This document shows, piece by piece, positions 16,405 through 26,167 of a DNA stretch of 64,000 nucleotides. The position numbers and the translations under genes are program-made. The notes beneath the pieces are model-generated. The model did not search any database and was not told the origin of the DNA. It was given only the letters and a program-made list of their open reading frames with translations. Positions within the stretch are counted from its first letter, which is position 1, and each line of letters starts with the position of its first letter. The stretch covers positions 62,001-126,000 of the forward strand of contig NZ_NNSR01000072.1 in NCBI RefSeq assembly GCF_002834225.1. Direction: 5' to 3'. Source of the stretch: Ruminococcus bromii. Its GTDB lineage: Bacteria; Bacillota; Clostridia; Oscillospirales; Acutalibacteraceae.

Positions 16405-17520
16405 ATGAATATGAAATTTTCCGCTCCCTGCATATTCGGTCTTGAAGGACTTTGTGCAAACGAGCTAAGATATCTCGGCGTTGAAAATGTTAATGCCGAA
16501 AACGGAAGAGTTACCTTTACGGGCGATTGGTCAACTCTTGCACTCGCTAACATAAACTCACGCTATGCGGAACGAATGCTCATTCTTCTTGCGGAATTTG
16601 AAGTTCACACCTTTGACGATTTGTTTGAGGGTGTAAAGGCAATCCCGTGGGAGAATTATATAGGAATTTCCGAGGCCTTTCCCGTAAAGGGAAGATGCTT
16701 GGATTCTGACCTGATGAGTGTTCCGAATTGTCAGAAAATCGTAAAAAAGGCTGTTGCAGACCGCCTTTCACAAAAATATATGCTCCCGTGGTTTGATGAA
16801 ACAGGCGCGCCGCACCAAATCCAGTTCCTCATTCTTCATAATAAGGTTAGCATAATGCTTGATACTTCGGGAGCAGGCTTACACAAAAGAGGCTATCGTG
16901 CCGATTCAAATGACGCACCCATAAAAGAAACGCTCGCGGCTGCAATGGTTGAGCTTTCAAGAGTAAGAGCCGATCATTTTGTAACAGATCCGATGTGCGG
17001 AAGTGGCACGATTCTTATTGAAGCGGCAATGAAAGCACTGAACATTGCTCCGGGACTTAACCGCTATTTTGCCTGTGAACATTGGAACTGTGTACCGAAA
17101 GATATTTTTGAAACAGCAAGAGAAAACGCAAGGCAGAAAATAAGACATGACGCAGCATTCAGGGCAACAGGTTACGATATAGATGATTCAGCCCTTGCAA
17201 TTGCAAAGAAAAATGCAGAAATTGCAGGTGTAGCCGACAGGATAACATTTGCAAACCGTGATATTAAAGATTTTCAGCTTGAGGACGGTTTTCAGACAAT
17301 CATCACAAATCCGCCATACGGCGAACGGCTGCTTGATGTAAAATCGGCTGAAAGGCTGTACGCAGTTATGGGCGAGCGTTTCAAAAGAATAAAGGGTAAA
17401 AGCTATACCGTTATAAGTCCCGATGATGATTTTGAAAAAATCTTCGGCAGAAAGGCCGACAAACGGCGCAAACTTTATAACGGCACGCTGAAATGTCAGC
17501 TTTATATGTATTTTAAATAA
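16405..17520 (+). CDS. THUMP-domain class I SAM-dependent RNA methyltransferase (RlmL/YpsC-like)
   Basis: A 371-residue enzyme that by homology methylates guanine N2 in 23S rRNA. The N-terminal region (residues ~1-160) is a THUMP-type RNA-binding part; the C-terminal Rossmann domain shows SAM-binding DPMCGSGTILIEAA and the catalytic NPPYGERL motif of N-methyltransferases. ATG 16405 is chosen because GGAG (16395-16398) is 6 bases upstream; in-frame ATGs at 16390/16393 lie before or within that site. Exact target base is not visible. It stands alone between a terminator and a promoter. Confidence 0.9.
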   Translation: MNMKFSAPCIFGLEGLCANELRYLGVENVNAENGRVTFTGDWSTLALANINSRYAERMLILLAEFEVHTFDDLFEGVKAIPWENYIGISEAFPVKGRCLDSDLMSVPNCQKIVKKAVADRLSQKYMLPWFDETGAPHQIQFLILHNKVSIMLDTSGAGLHKRGYRADSNDAPIKETLAAAMVELSRVRADHFVTDPMCGSGTILIEAAMKALNIAPGLNRYFACEHWNCVPKDIFETARENARQKIRHDAAFRATGYDIDDSALAIAKKNAEIAGVADRITFANRDIKDFQLEDGFQTIITNPPYGERLLDVKSAERLYAVMGERFKRIKGKSYTVISPDDDFEKIFGRKADKRRKLYNGTLKCQLYMYFK

Positions 17521-17551
17521 TTTTATTACATTGCGTCGGCGTAAAAAACAG

Positions 17552-17580
17552 TTGATTTTCTTTCGTATTTATAGTATGAT
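17552..17580 (+). promoter_or_regulatory. Sigma-A promoter for the lipocalin-like membrane protein
   Basis: TTGATT (17552-17557) and TATGAT (17575-17580) with a 17-base spacer. A transcript beginning near 17587 just includes AAGGAGG at 17601-17607, which fixes the start of the gene downstream as TTG 17616. Confidence 0.8.
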
Positions 17581-17615
17581 AGAAAGCGATGACAAAATTT
17601 AAGGAGGTATCACAG

Positions 17616-18560
17616 TTGGACGAGAATAAAGAATTTTTAGCACCTGAAAACGAATCAGAAAGCACCAACACAGATACAACATCAGAAACCACAGAAAATA
17701 CAGAAGAGTTTGCAGCTTTTGCAGAAAACAACGAAGACACACCTCAGAATATTGATGGGATGTCAGAAGAAGCCGTTGCCACAGAAACAACTCCTGCTCC
17801 AAAAAAGAAGAAGTTACTTCAGCTTCCTATCATCATCAGTGTCGTGATTGTGGCGGCTGTTGCTCTTACTCTTTTTGTAACCAAGGCATTTTTTGACACA
17901 AGCATTGTAGGAACATGGATTCAATCTGTTCCGATGTCAAGTGATACATCATCAAGTGATGAGGCTGCTAATTTTGATATTTATTACACATTTTATAATG
18001 ACGGCACACTTGATTTCACAGTGGGTACAATGACATGGAACGGTACATACACAGTTTCAACTGACAAATCGGGAAATCAAACCCTTGAAAGAGTTCTCAA
18101 CGGCAGTCAGATGAGCTGCAATTATGCTGTTTCGGGAAATATGTTCACAGGCAAAACTCTTGAACTTTATACTTCAACATCAGACGAAAAGGCTGAGCTC
18201 AAATCCGGTAATGTTGTTAAGCCTGAACTTAAGGTTGACAAAGATTTTAAGGCAGACGATAAGGTTACAGGCACTTGGACATATGACAACGGTTATACAA
18301 AGATGACCTATAAGTTCAATGATGACGGTACTGTTGAGATTAACCAGTCTGACTCCGTCAAGGCTGAGGGTACATATTTAATCAAAAATAAAACAATTAT
18401 CATAAAGTATTATTATACAGATGAAGTTGAAATGGATGTTGCTTATTCGGTTGAAAAGGACGGACTTAAGCTCAACGATATTCTCTACACAAAGGATGAC
18501 GGTTCTGCAAAGGCTACTACAGCGGCAGCAACCGAGGCAGCCACAACTTCGGCAAAATAA
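17616..18560 (+). CDS. Membrane-anchored protein with two lipocalin-like repeats
   Basis: A 314-residue protein of unknown function. Residues 1-~62 are highly acidic and Thr/Ser-rich and probably cytoplasmic; KKKK then leads into a transmembrane segment at ~69-89. The exported part holds two similar beta-rich repeats, each opening with a G-T-W (residues 99-101 and ~219-221) and containing an F-N/Y-D-G-T-x motif; this resembles lipocalin-like DUF domains common in gut Clostridia surface proteins. The tail is Ala/Thr-rich. Start TTG 17616 follows AAGGAGG; an in-frame ATG at 17589 lies at the predicted transcription start and is rejected. Single-gene unit with its own promoter and terminator. 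Confidence 0.82.
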   Translation: MDENKEFLAPENESESTNTDTTSETTENTEEFAAFAENNEDTPQNIDGMSEEAVATETTPAPKKKKLLQLPIIISVVIVAAVALTLFVTKAFFDTSIVGTWIQSVPMSSDTSSSDEAANFDIYYTFYNDGTLDFTVGTMTWNGTYTVSTDKSGNQTLERVLNGSQMSCNYAVSGNMFTGKTLELYTSTSDEKAELKSGNVVKPELKVDKDFKADDKVTGTWTYDNGYTKMTYKFNDDGTVEINQSDSVKAEGTYLIKNKTIIIKYYYTDEVEMDVAYSVEKDGLKLNDILYTKDDGSAKATTAAATEAATTSAK

Positions 18561-18581
18561 TCTTTTGAACTTTTAACGCAG

Positions 18582-18613
18582 GGCAACGGCAGATTATCTG
18601 CTGTTGCCTTTTT
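18582..18613 (+). terminator. Intrinsic terminator after lipocalin-like gene
   Basis: GGCAACGGCAGA (18582-18593) pairs with TCTGCTGTTGCC (18597-18608), 12 bp with one wobble and a 3-base loop, followed by TTTTT. Confidence 0.9.
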
Positions 18614-18642
18614 AAAAATACAGTAATATGAGGAGGAATAAT

Positions 18643-19221
18643 ATGACGCCGCAGGAAGAATTTATTGAAATCTACAACAAATATATCACAAGACAGGGTG
18701 CTGACGAGCTTCTGGAATGGCTCAAAAGAACCGATTTTTTTACCGCCCCTGCAAGTTCAAAATATCATTGCGCCTGTGAAAACGGTCTTGTAATGCACTC
18801 CGTCAGCGTATTCAATACAATGATGGAAAAGCACTATGACGAAGAAACCGACAATATTGAAAGTTTTGCAATCTGCGGACTTCTTCACGATTTGTGCAAG
18901 GCTCAGTTCTACAAGGTTTCAAGCAGAAATGTCAAGAATGAAAAAACAGGTCAGTGGGAAAAAGTTCCCTACTATGCAATTGAAGATCAGTTCCCATACG
19001 GTCACGGCGAAAAGTCAGTTTTTCTTATTGAACGCAAAATGCACCTTAAAATTGACGAGGCTATGGCAATTCGTTGGCATATGGGCGAATTTGGTGACAA
19101 GAACAGCAATACAATCAGTCAGGCTTATGACAAATATCCTCTTGCCGTAAAGCTTCACCTTGCAGACCTTGAATCAACCTTCCTCCGTGAAAAAGGAACT
19201 TCACAGGTTAATAACAGGTAA
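18643..19221 (+). CDS. HD-domain phosphohydrolase
   Basis: A 192-residue protein with the HD-superfamily metal site: the histidine of GLVMHS, the HD pair in GLLHDLCKAQFYK, and later GHGEKS and RWHMG histidines. These proteins usually hydrolyse phosphoester bonds in nucleotides; this group has no proven substrate. ATG 18643 is chosen because AGGAGG at 18631-18636 lies 6 bases upstream; an in-frame ATG at 18628 is before it. It follows a terminator and lies 62 bases before ligA, so co-transcription with ligA is likely. Confidence 0.85.
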   Translation: MTPQEEFIEIYNKYITRQGADELLEWLKRTDFFTAPASSKYHCACENGLVMHSVSVFNTMMEKHYDEETDNIESFAICGLLHDLCKAQFYKVSSRNVKNEKTGQWEKVPYYAIEDQFPYGHGEKSVFLIERKMHLKIDEAMAIRWHMGEFGDKNSNTISQAYDKYPLAVKLHLADLESTFLREKGTSQVNNR

Positions 19222-19268
19222 TATTTTAAACACAGGTGCAGATACTTATTTTACCGATAAATTTATGA

Positions 19269-21269
<2,001 letters not shown>

Positions 21270-21282
21270 TTACAATAAATAC

Positions 21283-21311
21283 TTGATACTGTATATATGC
21301 TGTTGTATAAT
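21283..21311 (+). promoter_or_regulatory. Sigma-A promoter for the lipoprotein gene
   Basis: TTGATA (21283-21288), 17-base spacer, TATAAT (21306-21311). Initiation near 21318 gives a leader of only ~16 bases containing AAAGGGG. The surrounding ~60 bases match the promoter region of the antitoxin gene at 21913 over most positions. Confidence 0.85.
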
Positions 21312-21333
21312 TATGGCGAAAGGGGTACTTGAA

Positions 21334-21822
21334 TTGAAAAAATATTTAATTTTAGCTGCTGTAACTTTACTTGCTGTTTTGTTATCTGCTTGCAGCGGAA
21401 ATGTGAAAAGTAACGATACTTCTGCTGAAAATACAACTACTCAGGTTTCAACCTCGGTTTATGAAACAGTGCAGACATCAAATGCTGAATTGCCGAAAAT
21501 TTATAATCCGACCAATGTAGAAATCCGTGATAATGAAGATGAAAACAAAGTTATTATTGAGTCATCTCAAATCGAGTATGTGTGTTTGCTTGATGATATT
21601 AACGGTATGGTGTTAAATATGAAGCTTACAGCTGACGGAACTGATAAGTTTGCAGACTACACTAAAAATAATATCGGTTCTGCTGTTCGGTTTGTTATTA
21701 ACGGAAAGACTGTTTCAAAACCGCAGATAAATGCTGAAATTACTGACGGCAATATTAATTTTACAGGTGATTACACTAACGAAGAATATGCTGCTATCTT
21801 TAGTGAAATAAAAAGCAAATAA
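21334..21822 (+). CDS. Small lipoprotein of unknown function
   Basis: A 162-residue predicted lipoprotein: MKKYLILAAV start, hydrophobic core, lipobox LSAC with Cys20, then a Ser/Thr/Asn-rich linker and a C-terminal domain (~residues 60-162). I do not recognise the domain; its VCLLDDINGMVLNMKLTADG segment and GKTVSKPQINAEI end recall SecDF-like first-strand folds but this is not firm. Start TTG 21334 is chosen because AAAGGGG is 8 bases upstream and the in-frame ATG at 21313 falls between the -10 box and the transcription start. Single-gene unit with its own promoter and terminator. Confidence 0.78.
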   Translation: MKKYLILAAVTLLAVLLSACSGNVKSNDTSAENTTTQVSTSVYETVQTSNAELPKIYNPTNVEIRDNEDENKVIIESSQIEYVCLLDDINGMVLNMKLTADGTDKFADYTKNNIGSAVRFVINGKTVSKPQINAEITDGNINFTGDYTNEEYAAIFSEIKSK

Positions 21823-21832
21823 AACAATTTTC

Positions 21833-21861
21833 AATCCTCCGATTTATGTCGGGGGATTTTT
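21833..21861 (+). terminator. Intrinsic terminator, copy 1 of an exact 29-bp repeat
   Basis: AATCCTCCGA (21833-21842) pairs with TCGGGGGATT (21849-21858) around TTTATG, then T residues. The same 29 bases occur again at 22429-22457, flanking the toxin-antitoxin remnant. Confidence 0.88.
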
Positions 21862-21912
21862 ATGTTCATTTATAATTTACAATACTTACTAATGAATATG
21901 TATAGCAAATGC

Positions 21913-21941
21913 TTGACATTGTATATTTAACGATATATAAT
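21913..21941 (+). promoter_or_regulatory. Consensus sigma-A promoter of the antitoxin gene
   Basis: TTGACA (21913-21918), 17-base spacer, TATAAT (21936-21941): a full consensus match. TATAT (21922-21926) and ATATA (21933-21937) form a short inverted repeat across the spacer and -10, a plausible operator for the RelB-type antitoxin, which usually represses its own promoter. Confidence 0.87.
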
Positions 21942-21963
21942 AATGATGAAAGGAGTGCTTTTT

Positions 21964-22224
21964 ATGACACAGATAAACTTTAGAATTGAAGAAGATATTA
22001 AAGAAAATGCAGAAAAAGCATTAAAAGATATGGGACTCACTATGTCTTCGGCAATAACAATGTTTCTTGTTAAGGTTGGTCGTGAAAAAAGAATACCGTT
22101 TGAAATAACAGCAGATCCTTTTTATTCAGAAAGCAATATTCGCTATCTTGAAAAAATTGCTGCTGATATTAAAAATGGAAAAGCAACATTTTCTGAACAC
22201 GCACTTATTGACGGTGAAGACTGA
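21964..22224 (+). CDS. RelB/DinJ-family antitoxin
   Basis: An 86-residue antitoxin: an N-terminal ribbon-helix-helix (MTQINFRIEEDIKENAEKAL, then GLTMSSAITMFLVKV) that binds DNA as a dimer, and a C-terminal toxin-binding tail (PFYSESNIRYLEKI). Start ATG 21964 follows AAGGAG at 21950-21955; ATGs at 21943/21946 precede that site. Its stop overlaps the ATG of the toxin remnant (ATGA), the classic antitoxin-toxin coupling. The toxin is inactivated, so this is a functional-looking antitoxin without its partner. Confidence 0.92.
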   Translation: MTQINFRIEEDIKENAEKALKDMGLTMSSAITMFLVKVGREKRIPFEITADPFYSESNIRYLEKIAADIKNGKATFSEHALIDGED

Positions 22225-22399
22225 TGAAAATTCTTTGGGAATCCCATGCGTGGGAAGATTATGTATATTGGCAATTTTAAGATAAGAAAACGCTAAAGAA
22301 GATTAACAGAATCATTACCGATATTTGCCGTAATCCTTTTGAAGGAATAGGAAAACCTGAACCTCTTGTATAATCGCCTGCAAAGGACACTACGAGTAA
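22224..22399 (+). pseudogene. YoeB/Txe-type toxin remnant (stop plus internal deletion)
   Basis: The ATG overlaps the antitoxin stop. Translation gives MKILWESHAWEDYVYWQF then TAA where the family has a Gln codon, then [18 protein letters not shown] and [11 protein letters not shown] in the same frame. Directly after PEPL the frame changes, and IIACKGHYE plus TAA (ending 22399) gives the intact family C terminus. About 28 central residues, including the catalytic Arg region, are missing. A nonsense mutation and an out-of-frame deletion therefore both destroy a YoeB-like mRNA interferase. Confidence 0.9.
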
Positions 22400-22428
22400 C
22401 AGCTTATATTTCAAAATAAAATACTTCA

Positions 22429-22459
22429 AATCCTCCGATTTATGTCGGGGGATTTTTTT
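22429..22459 (+). terminator. Intrinsic terminator, copy 2 of the 29-bp repeat
   Basis: Same hairpin as at 21833-21861 (AATCCTCCGA / TCGGGGGATT, loop TTTATG), here with seven T. It closes the toxin-antitoxin remnant unit and insulates the spoIIIA promoter just downstream. Confidence 0.88.
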
Positions 22460-22470
22460 ATGCCCTTTTG

Positions 22471-22499
22471 ACATATGACTGTGCTTGTCTGCATAGTAT
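22471..22499 (+). promoter_or_regulatory. Putative sigma-E promoter of the spoIIIA operon
   Basis: ACATATG (22471-22477) and CATAGTAT (22492-22499) with a 14-base spacer match the sigma-E consensus KMATATT-N14/15-CATACAAT at most positions. The spoIIIA operon is sigma-E controlled in Bacillus and Clostridium, and no sigma-A promoter is visible here. Initiation near 22506 gives a ~30-base leader. Confidence 0.6.
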
Positions 22500-22534
22500 T
22501 TATTGTACAAACTCTTTTGGGAGGAATCTAAAAT

Positions 22535-23485
22535 ATGCTTGCTGAACAAAACGAAAAGAGATTTACGGCGGCACTCAACTGCCTTTGTAAGAATATTTCA
22601 CGCAGACTTTTACCGCTTGCGCCTAAATTAGTCGATTCGGTTCAGGAAATCAGACTGCGGCTTTCACGACCGCTTGCACTTGTCTGTCCCGATAATACAT
22701 ACTACTTAACGCAAAACGGCGGACTTAGCAACACAATCCTTGACGGTGCAATGCTTGTTGTTTCAAAAGCCGATATTGTCGATACCTTCAACAACATTTG
22801 TAACTACTCCGTGTATAACAGACAGAACGAAATTGTAAACGGCTTTGTCACAATGTACGGCGGTCACAGGGCAGGAATCTGCGGAACAGCGGTTGTAAAC
22901 AACGGAAAAATTGTGAATATCCGTGATATAACCTCAATCAATGTCCGCATTGCAAGGGAGCATAAGGGTTGTGCGGATTCTCTTTATAATAAGATAATTG
23001 CCGTTTCGGGAGGTGTTCTCATATGCGGAGCACCTTGCAGCGGAAAAACAACCGTACTTCGTGACCTTGCAAGACTTCTGTCAACCAAGGGCAAGAAGAA
23101 TGTTGCTCTGATTGATGAAAGAGGAGAGCTTGCAGGCACGGCATCGGGTAAATTTCAGAATGATATCGGAATGTGTGATGTCTATGATTCATACAACAAG
23201 AGTGAGGCAATGCTTCACGCAATCCGCAGTATGGCACCAGAAATTGTCATCTGCGATGAAATCGGCTCAAAAGAAGATATCTACGCCGTTGAAAAATCGG
23301 TCAACTGCGGAGTTCGGATAATTTCATCAACGCATTGTGCAAATGAATACGAACTGAAACAGAAAGCAAACATGGTTTCTCTTATGAAAACAGGAGCATT
23401 TCAAACGCTTGTGTTTCTGTCAAATCGAACCCACGCAGGTGAAATTGTGAAAATATCGCAGGTAGGTGACAACTTTGCCGTTTAA
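22535..23485 (+). CDS. spoIIIAA: Stage III sporulation protein AA, ATPase
   Basis: Mother-cell ATPase of the SpoIIIA-SpoIIQ channel, related to type II/IV secretion ATPases. The 316 residues carry Walker A GAPCSGKT (165-172), LIDERGELAG, the Walker B-like VICDEIG and a conserved STHC. Ribosome site GGGAGGA lies 13-19 bases upstream of the ATG. First gene of a complete eight-gene operon; its 3' end touches or overlaps spoIIIAB. Needed for forespore engulfment-stage feeding and sigma-G activity. Confidence 0.96.
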   Translation: MLAEQNEKRFTAALNCLCKNISRRLLPLAPKLVDSVQEIRLRLSRPLALVCPDNTYYLTQNGGLSNTILDGAMLVVSKADIVDTFNNICNYSVYNRQNEIVNGFVTMYGGHRAGICGTAVVNNGKIVNIRDITSINVRIAREHKGCADSLYNKIIAVSGGVLICGAPCSGKTTVLRDLARLLSTKGKKNVALIDERGELAGTASGKFQNDIGMCDVYDSYNKSEAMLHAIRSMAPEIVICDEIGSKEDIYAVEKSVNCGVRIISSTHCANEYELKQKANMVSLMKTGAFQTLVFLSNRTHAGEIVKISQVGDNFAV

Positions 23486-23969
23486 ACTCATAGGATGTTT
23501 GCTTGTTGTCTGCACGGGTACAATGATAGGTTTTGTTTTGTCGGGTAGGTTATATAAACGCAGAGATTTTCTGAAATCATTCACGGAATTTATATCATTG
23601 CTTGCAACAAATCTTCGCTACAGCGGTGATGATATCTTCACTCTGGTTAATTCCTGTGCAGAAAATTCAAGCCTTGATTTATTGCTTTTTGCAGAATGTG
23701 ACAGACCTTTTGACGAATTGTGGCTTGAAAGGGTAAAACAATTATCTTCTGAAATACCGCTTTCAAAATCCGATATTTCAATGCTGAACGATTTCGGAGG
23801 TCAGCTCGGAAAAACCGATACGGAGGGACAGTTAAAACATCTTGAACTCTACGAGGTGTCATTTTCAAAACAGCTTTCATCAGCCCTTGATGCCATAACA
23901 AAAAAATCAAAGCTATATAAAACAATGGGATTTTTTGCAGGAAGTGCAATCGCCCTTATGATGATTTAG
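23475..23969 (+). CDS. spoIIIAB: Stage III sporulation protein AB
   Basis: A 164-residue protein with an N-terminal membrane segment (KLIGCLLVVCTGTMIGFVLSG), a soluble helical middle resembling GspF-type secretion platform domains and a C-terminal hydrophobic end (GFFAGSAIALMMI). I prefer TTG 23475, since AGGTG at 23464-23468 is 6 bases upstream and homologues begin with this hydrophobic helix; GTG 23466 is an in-frame alternative adding three residues. It overlaps spoIIIAA by 11 bases. Acts in the outer forespore membrane as part of the SpoIIIA complex. Confidence 0.9.
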   Translation: MPFKLIGCLLVVCTGTMIGFVLSGRLYKRRDFLKSFTEFISLLATNLRYSGDDIFTLVNSCAENSSLDLLLFAECDRPFDELWLERVKQLSSEIPLSKSDISMLNDFGGQLGKTDTEGQLKHLELYEVSFSKQLSSALDAITKKSKLYKTMGFFAGSAIALMMI

Positions 23970-23977
23970 AGGTAGTA

Positions 23978-24172
23978 ATGGATGTTGAGCTTATTTTCAA
24001 AATTGCCGCTGTCGGCATAATTGTTGCGGTTCTTACCCAACTTCTCATACGAAGCGGTAGAGAGGAGCAGGCAATGCTGACCTCGCTTGCCGGACTTATA
24101 GTTGTGTTGACGCTGATAATAACGCAAATCAGCACTCTGTTCAACACAATAAAACAGCTTTTCGGTTTTTAA
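23978..24172 (+). CDS. spoIIIAC: Stage III sporulation protein AC
   Basis: A 64-residue protein made almost entirely of two transmembrane helices (residues ~6-25 and ~36-56) separated by a short RSGREEQA loop, as in all SpoIIIAC proteins. GAGGTAG precedes the ATG by a few bases. It shares a family with spoIIIAD, which begins 2 bases after its stop. Confidence 0.93.
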   Translation: MDVELIFKIAAVGIIVAVLTQLLIRSGREEQAMLTSLAGLIVVLTLIITQISTLFNTIKQLFGF

Positions 24173-24173
24173 T

Positions 24174-24563
24174 ATGAATATTCTGTCAATTTCCGTGCTT
24201 GCAGTTGTGACCGTAATAATCTGCGTAATGCTCAAACCAAAAAATGCGGAAATCTCCGTTATGCTCGGTATAAGCTGTTCCGTTATTATTTTAATCGGCG
24301 TGCTTACTCAGGTTTCGGCTATCGTTACAACAATCAATCAAATCATAGCCTCATCGGGAATAAGCGTTGATTACATAGTAATTCTGCTGAAATCAATCGG
24401 AATATGCCTTGTCACCGAGTTCGCTGTGAATACCTGCAAGGATTCGGGCAGTCAGTCGCTTGCATCAAATGTTTCGCTTGCAGGAAAAATTATGGTTACG
24501 GTAACGGCACTTCCGCTTTATTCAGATATTTTAAAAACCGTGTTGTCACTTGCAGGCAATTGA
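24174..24563 (+). CDS. spoIIIAD: Stage III sporulation protein AD
   Basis: A 129-residue membrane protein of the SpoIIIAC/AD family with about four hydrophobic helices (for example ILSISVLAVVTVIICVML near the N terminus). It keeps the family motif FAVNTCKDSGSQSLAS between helices. Located between AC and AE as in all spoIIIA operons; a component of the channel in the outer forespore membrane. Confidence 0.93.
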   Translation: MNILSISVLAVVTVIICVMLKPKNAEISVMLGISCSVIILIGVLTQVSAIVTTINQIIASSGISVDYIVILLKSIGICLVTEFAVNTCKDSGSQSLASNVSLAGKIMVTVTALPLYSDILKTVLSLAGN

Positions 24564-24572
24564 GGTGAAGAA

Positions 24573-25694
24573 GTGAAAAAAAGTGTTGTAATAATTACTG
24601 TTGTGTTTGTGCTTATCTGTATTTCGTGCATAGGTGCAAACGCTGAGGAAGGTGAAATGATTTATGATATGTCAAATGTTTTTGATTCGCTGTCCGACGA
24701 TATAAAGCAAAGCCTTCAGAATATGGGCGTTGATTTGGGGGATTTTTCAAAGCTTGCCAACCTGTCTTTTGAAAATGTAATGGGCGAAATCCTCTCGCTT
24801 GCACTCGGCAACATTTCTTCACCGCTCAAAGGTCTTGTCAATATAACCGCTCTGCTTTTGCTCTGTTCCGTAATCAGCGCCTACAACGGTTCGCTGTCCT
24901 GTGATATTTCAAACTCGCTGAATATAACCGCAACGCTCTGTATAACCTGTGCCGCAGTAGTCCCTGCTGTCGGAGTCATCGCATCAACGGGTTCGGTAAT
25001 CTGCACCGCATCAAATATAATGCTTGCCTATGTTCCTGTTATGGCTGTAATTATGGCAAGCTCGGGTTCTGTGGCAGGCTCGGCATCATACTATGCTGTG
25101 ATGATAGGGGCAGGGGAGGGTGTGTCACAGCTTTCATCAAAAATAATCGTTCCTCTGCTCAATATGTTCCTCGGCCTGTCAATAACATCATCCGTATCGC
25201 CGTCCGTAAATCTCAGCGGTTTTATGTCAATGATTTCAAAGAGCGTAAAGTGGCTTTTGGGTTTTGCTATGACAATCTTCACAGCCGTGCTGACATTCAG
25301 ACAGCTTATAAGCGTTTCGGTTGACAATGTTTCAACCCGTGCTGTAAGGTTTACTCTCAATTCATTTATCCCGATAGTCGGTTCGGCTCTTTCGGATGCC
25401 TACAAGGTAGTTCAGGGCAGTATCGGACTTTTAAAATCGGGAATAGGAATAATAGTGATTCTGTCCGTTACAATTGTGTTTATGCCTGTGATTTTGCAGG
25501 GGGTAATGTGGATGTTCACCCTTTGGATCGGCAAATCAACGGCAGAGGTTCTCAATCTAAACGGTCCGGCAAAACTGCTTGAAAACATATCGTCTGTGTT
25601 TTCAACTCTCATAGCCGTTTTGCTGTGCATTATGTCAATTTACATTCTTTCAACGGCGGCGGTAATTATGCTTGGCGGCGGAGGTTCATCATGA
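24573..25694 (+). CDS. spoIIIAE: Stage III sporulation protein AE
   Basis: A 373-residue polytopic membrane protein with an N-terminal signal-like helix (KKSVVIITVVFVLICISC), a short amphipathic region, then about seven membrane segments. The conserved FRQLISVSVDNVSTRAVRF block and PIVGSALSDAYKVV are SpoIIIAE hallmarks. Start GTG 24573 follows GAGGTGAAGAA. The stop overlaps the spoIIIAF ATG (ATGA). Confidence 0.94.
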   Translation: MKKSVVIITVVFVLICISCIGANAEEGEMIYDMSNVFDSLSDDIKQSLQNMGVDLGDFSKLANLSFENVMGEILSLALGNISSPLKGLVNITALLLLCSVISAYNGSLSCDISNSLNITATLCITCAAVVPAVGVIASTGSVICTASNIMLAYVPVMAVIMASSGSVAGSASYYAVMIGAGEGVSQLSSKIIVPLLNMFLGLSITSSVSPSVNLSGFMSMISKSVKWLLGFAMTIFTAVLTFRQLISVSVDNVSTRAVRFTLNSFIPIVGSALSDAYKVVQGSIGLLKSGIGIIVILSVTIVFMPVILQGVMWMFTLWIGKSTAEVLNLNGPAKLLENISSVFSTLIAVLLCIMSIYILSTAAVIMLGGGGSS

Positions 25695-26164
25695 GCGGAC
25701 TTTTTACGGTTGTTGTTGTAATGTGTGCGTCTGCGTTAATATGCTCGCTTGTTCAGACCTTTGTTACAGACGGCAGTACAAAGAAAATCATCAGCCTTGT
25801 TTTAGGAGCGTTTATTATCTGCTGTATGGTTGTTCCCGTAAAAAATGCCGTATCGTCATTTAATACCGATATTGAGAAAAAGCAAAATTCTGTTAAAGAA
25901 ATATCGACAGATGATGAGGCATACAGCAATGCCGTTATAAAGCAGACGGAGATAAATCTTGAAGCTACATTAAAAAATCTTCTTTTACAGAATAATATAA
26001 CAATCAAATCGTGTGACATAATTTTGAGCAGAGTTGAAAACAACGGCATAATCATAGCGTCAATCAGCATATATATAGACAAAGAATTTGTTCGGTACAC
26101 AAATCTTGTATCATCAATTGTTTATGACAATTTCGGAATTACACCAAACATTATGACGGAGTGA
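25691..26164 (+). CDS. spoIIIAF: Stage III sporulation protein AF
   Basis: A 157-residue protein: two N-terminal membrane helices (residues ~1-20 and ~32-55) and a soluble C-terminal domain with a ring-building-motif-like fold in known homologues. ATG 25691 overlaps the spoIIIAE stop; a longer frame from 25625 would run inside spoIIIAE and is rejected. Part of the SpoIIIA channel. Confidence 0.9.
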   Translation: MSGLFTVVVVMCASALICSLVQTFVTDGSTKKIISLVLGAFIICCMVVPVKNAVSSFNTDIEKKQNSVKEISTDDEAYSNAVIKQTEINLEATLKNLLLQNNITIKSCDIILSRVENNGIIIASISIYIDKEFVRYTNLVSSIVYDNFGITPNIMTE

Positions 26165-26167
26165 ATT

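Noticed and set aside
22260-22400. Small separate gene in the region after the antitoxin
   Set aside because: Translation in two frames reconstructs one broken YoeB-like toxin; no independent start or ribosome site.
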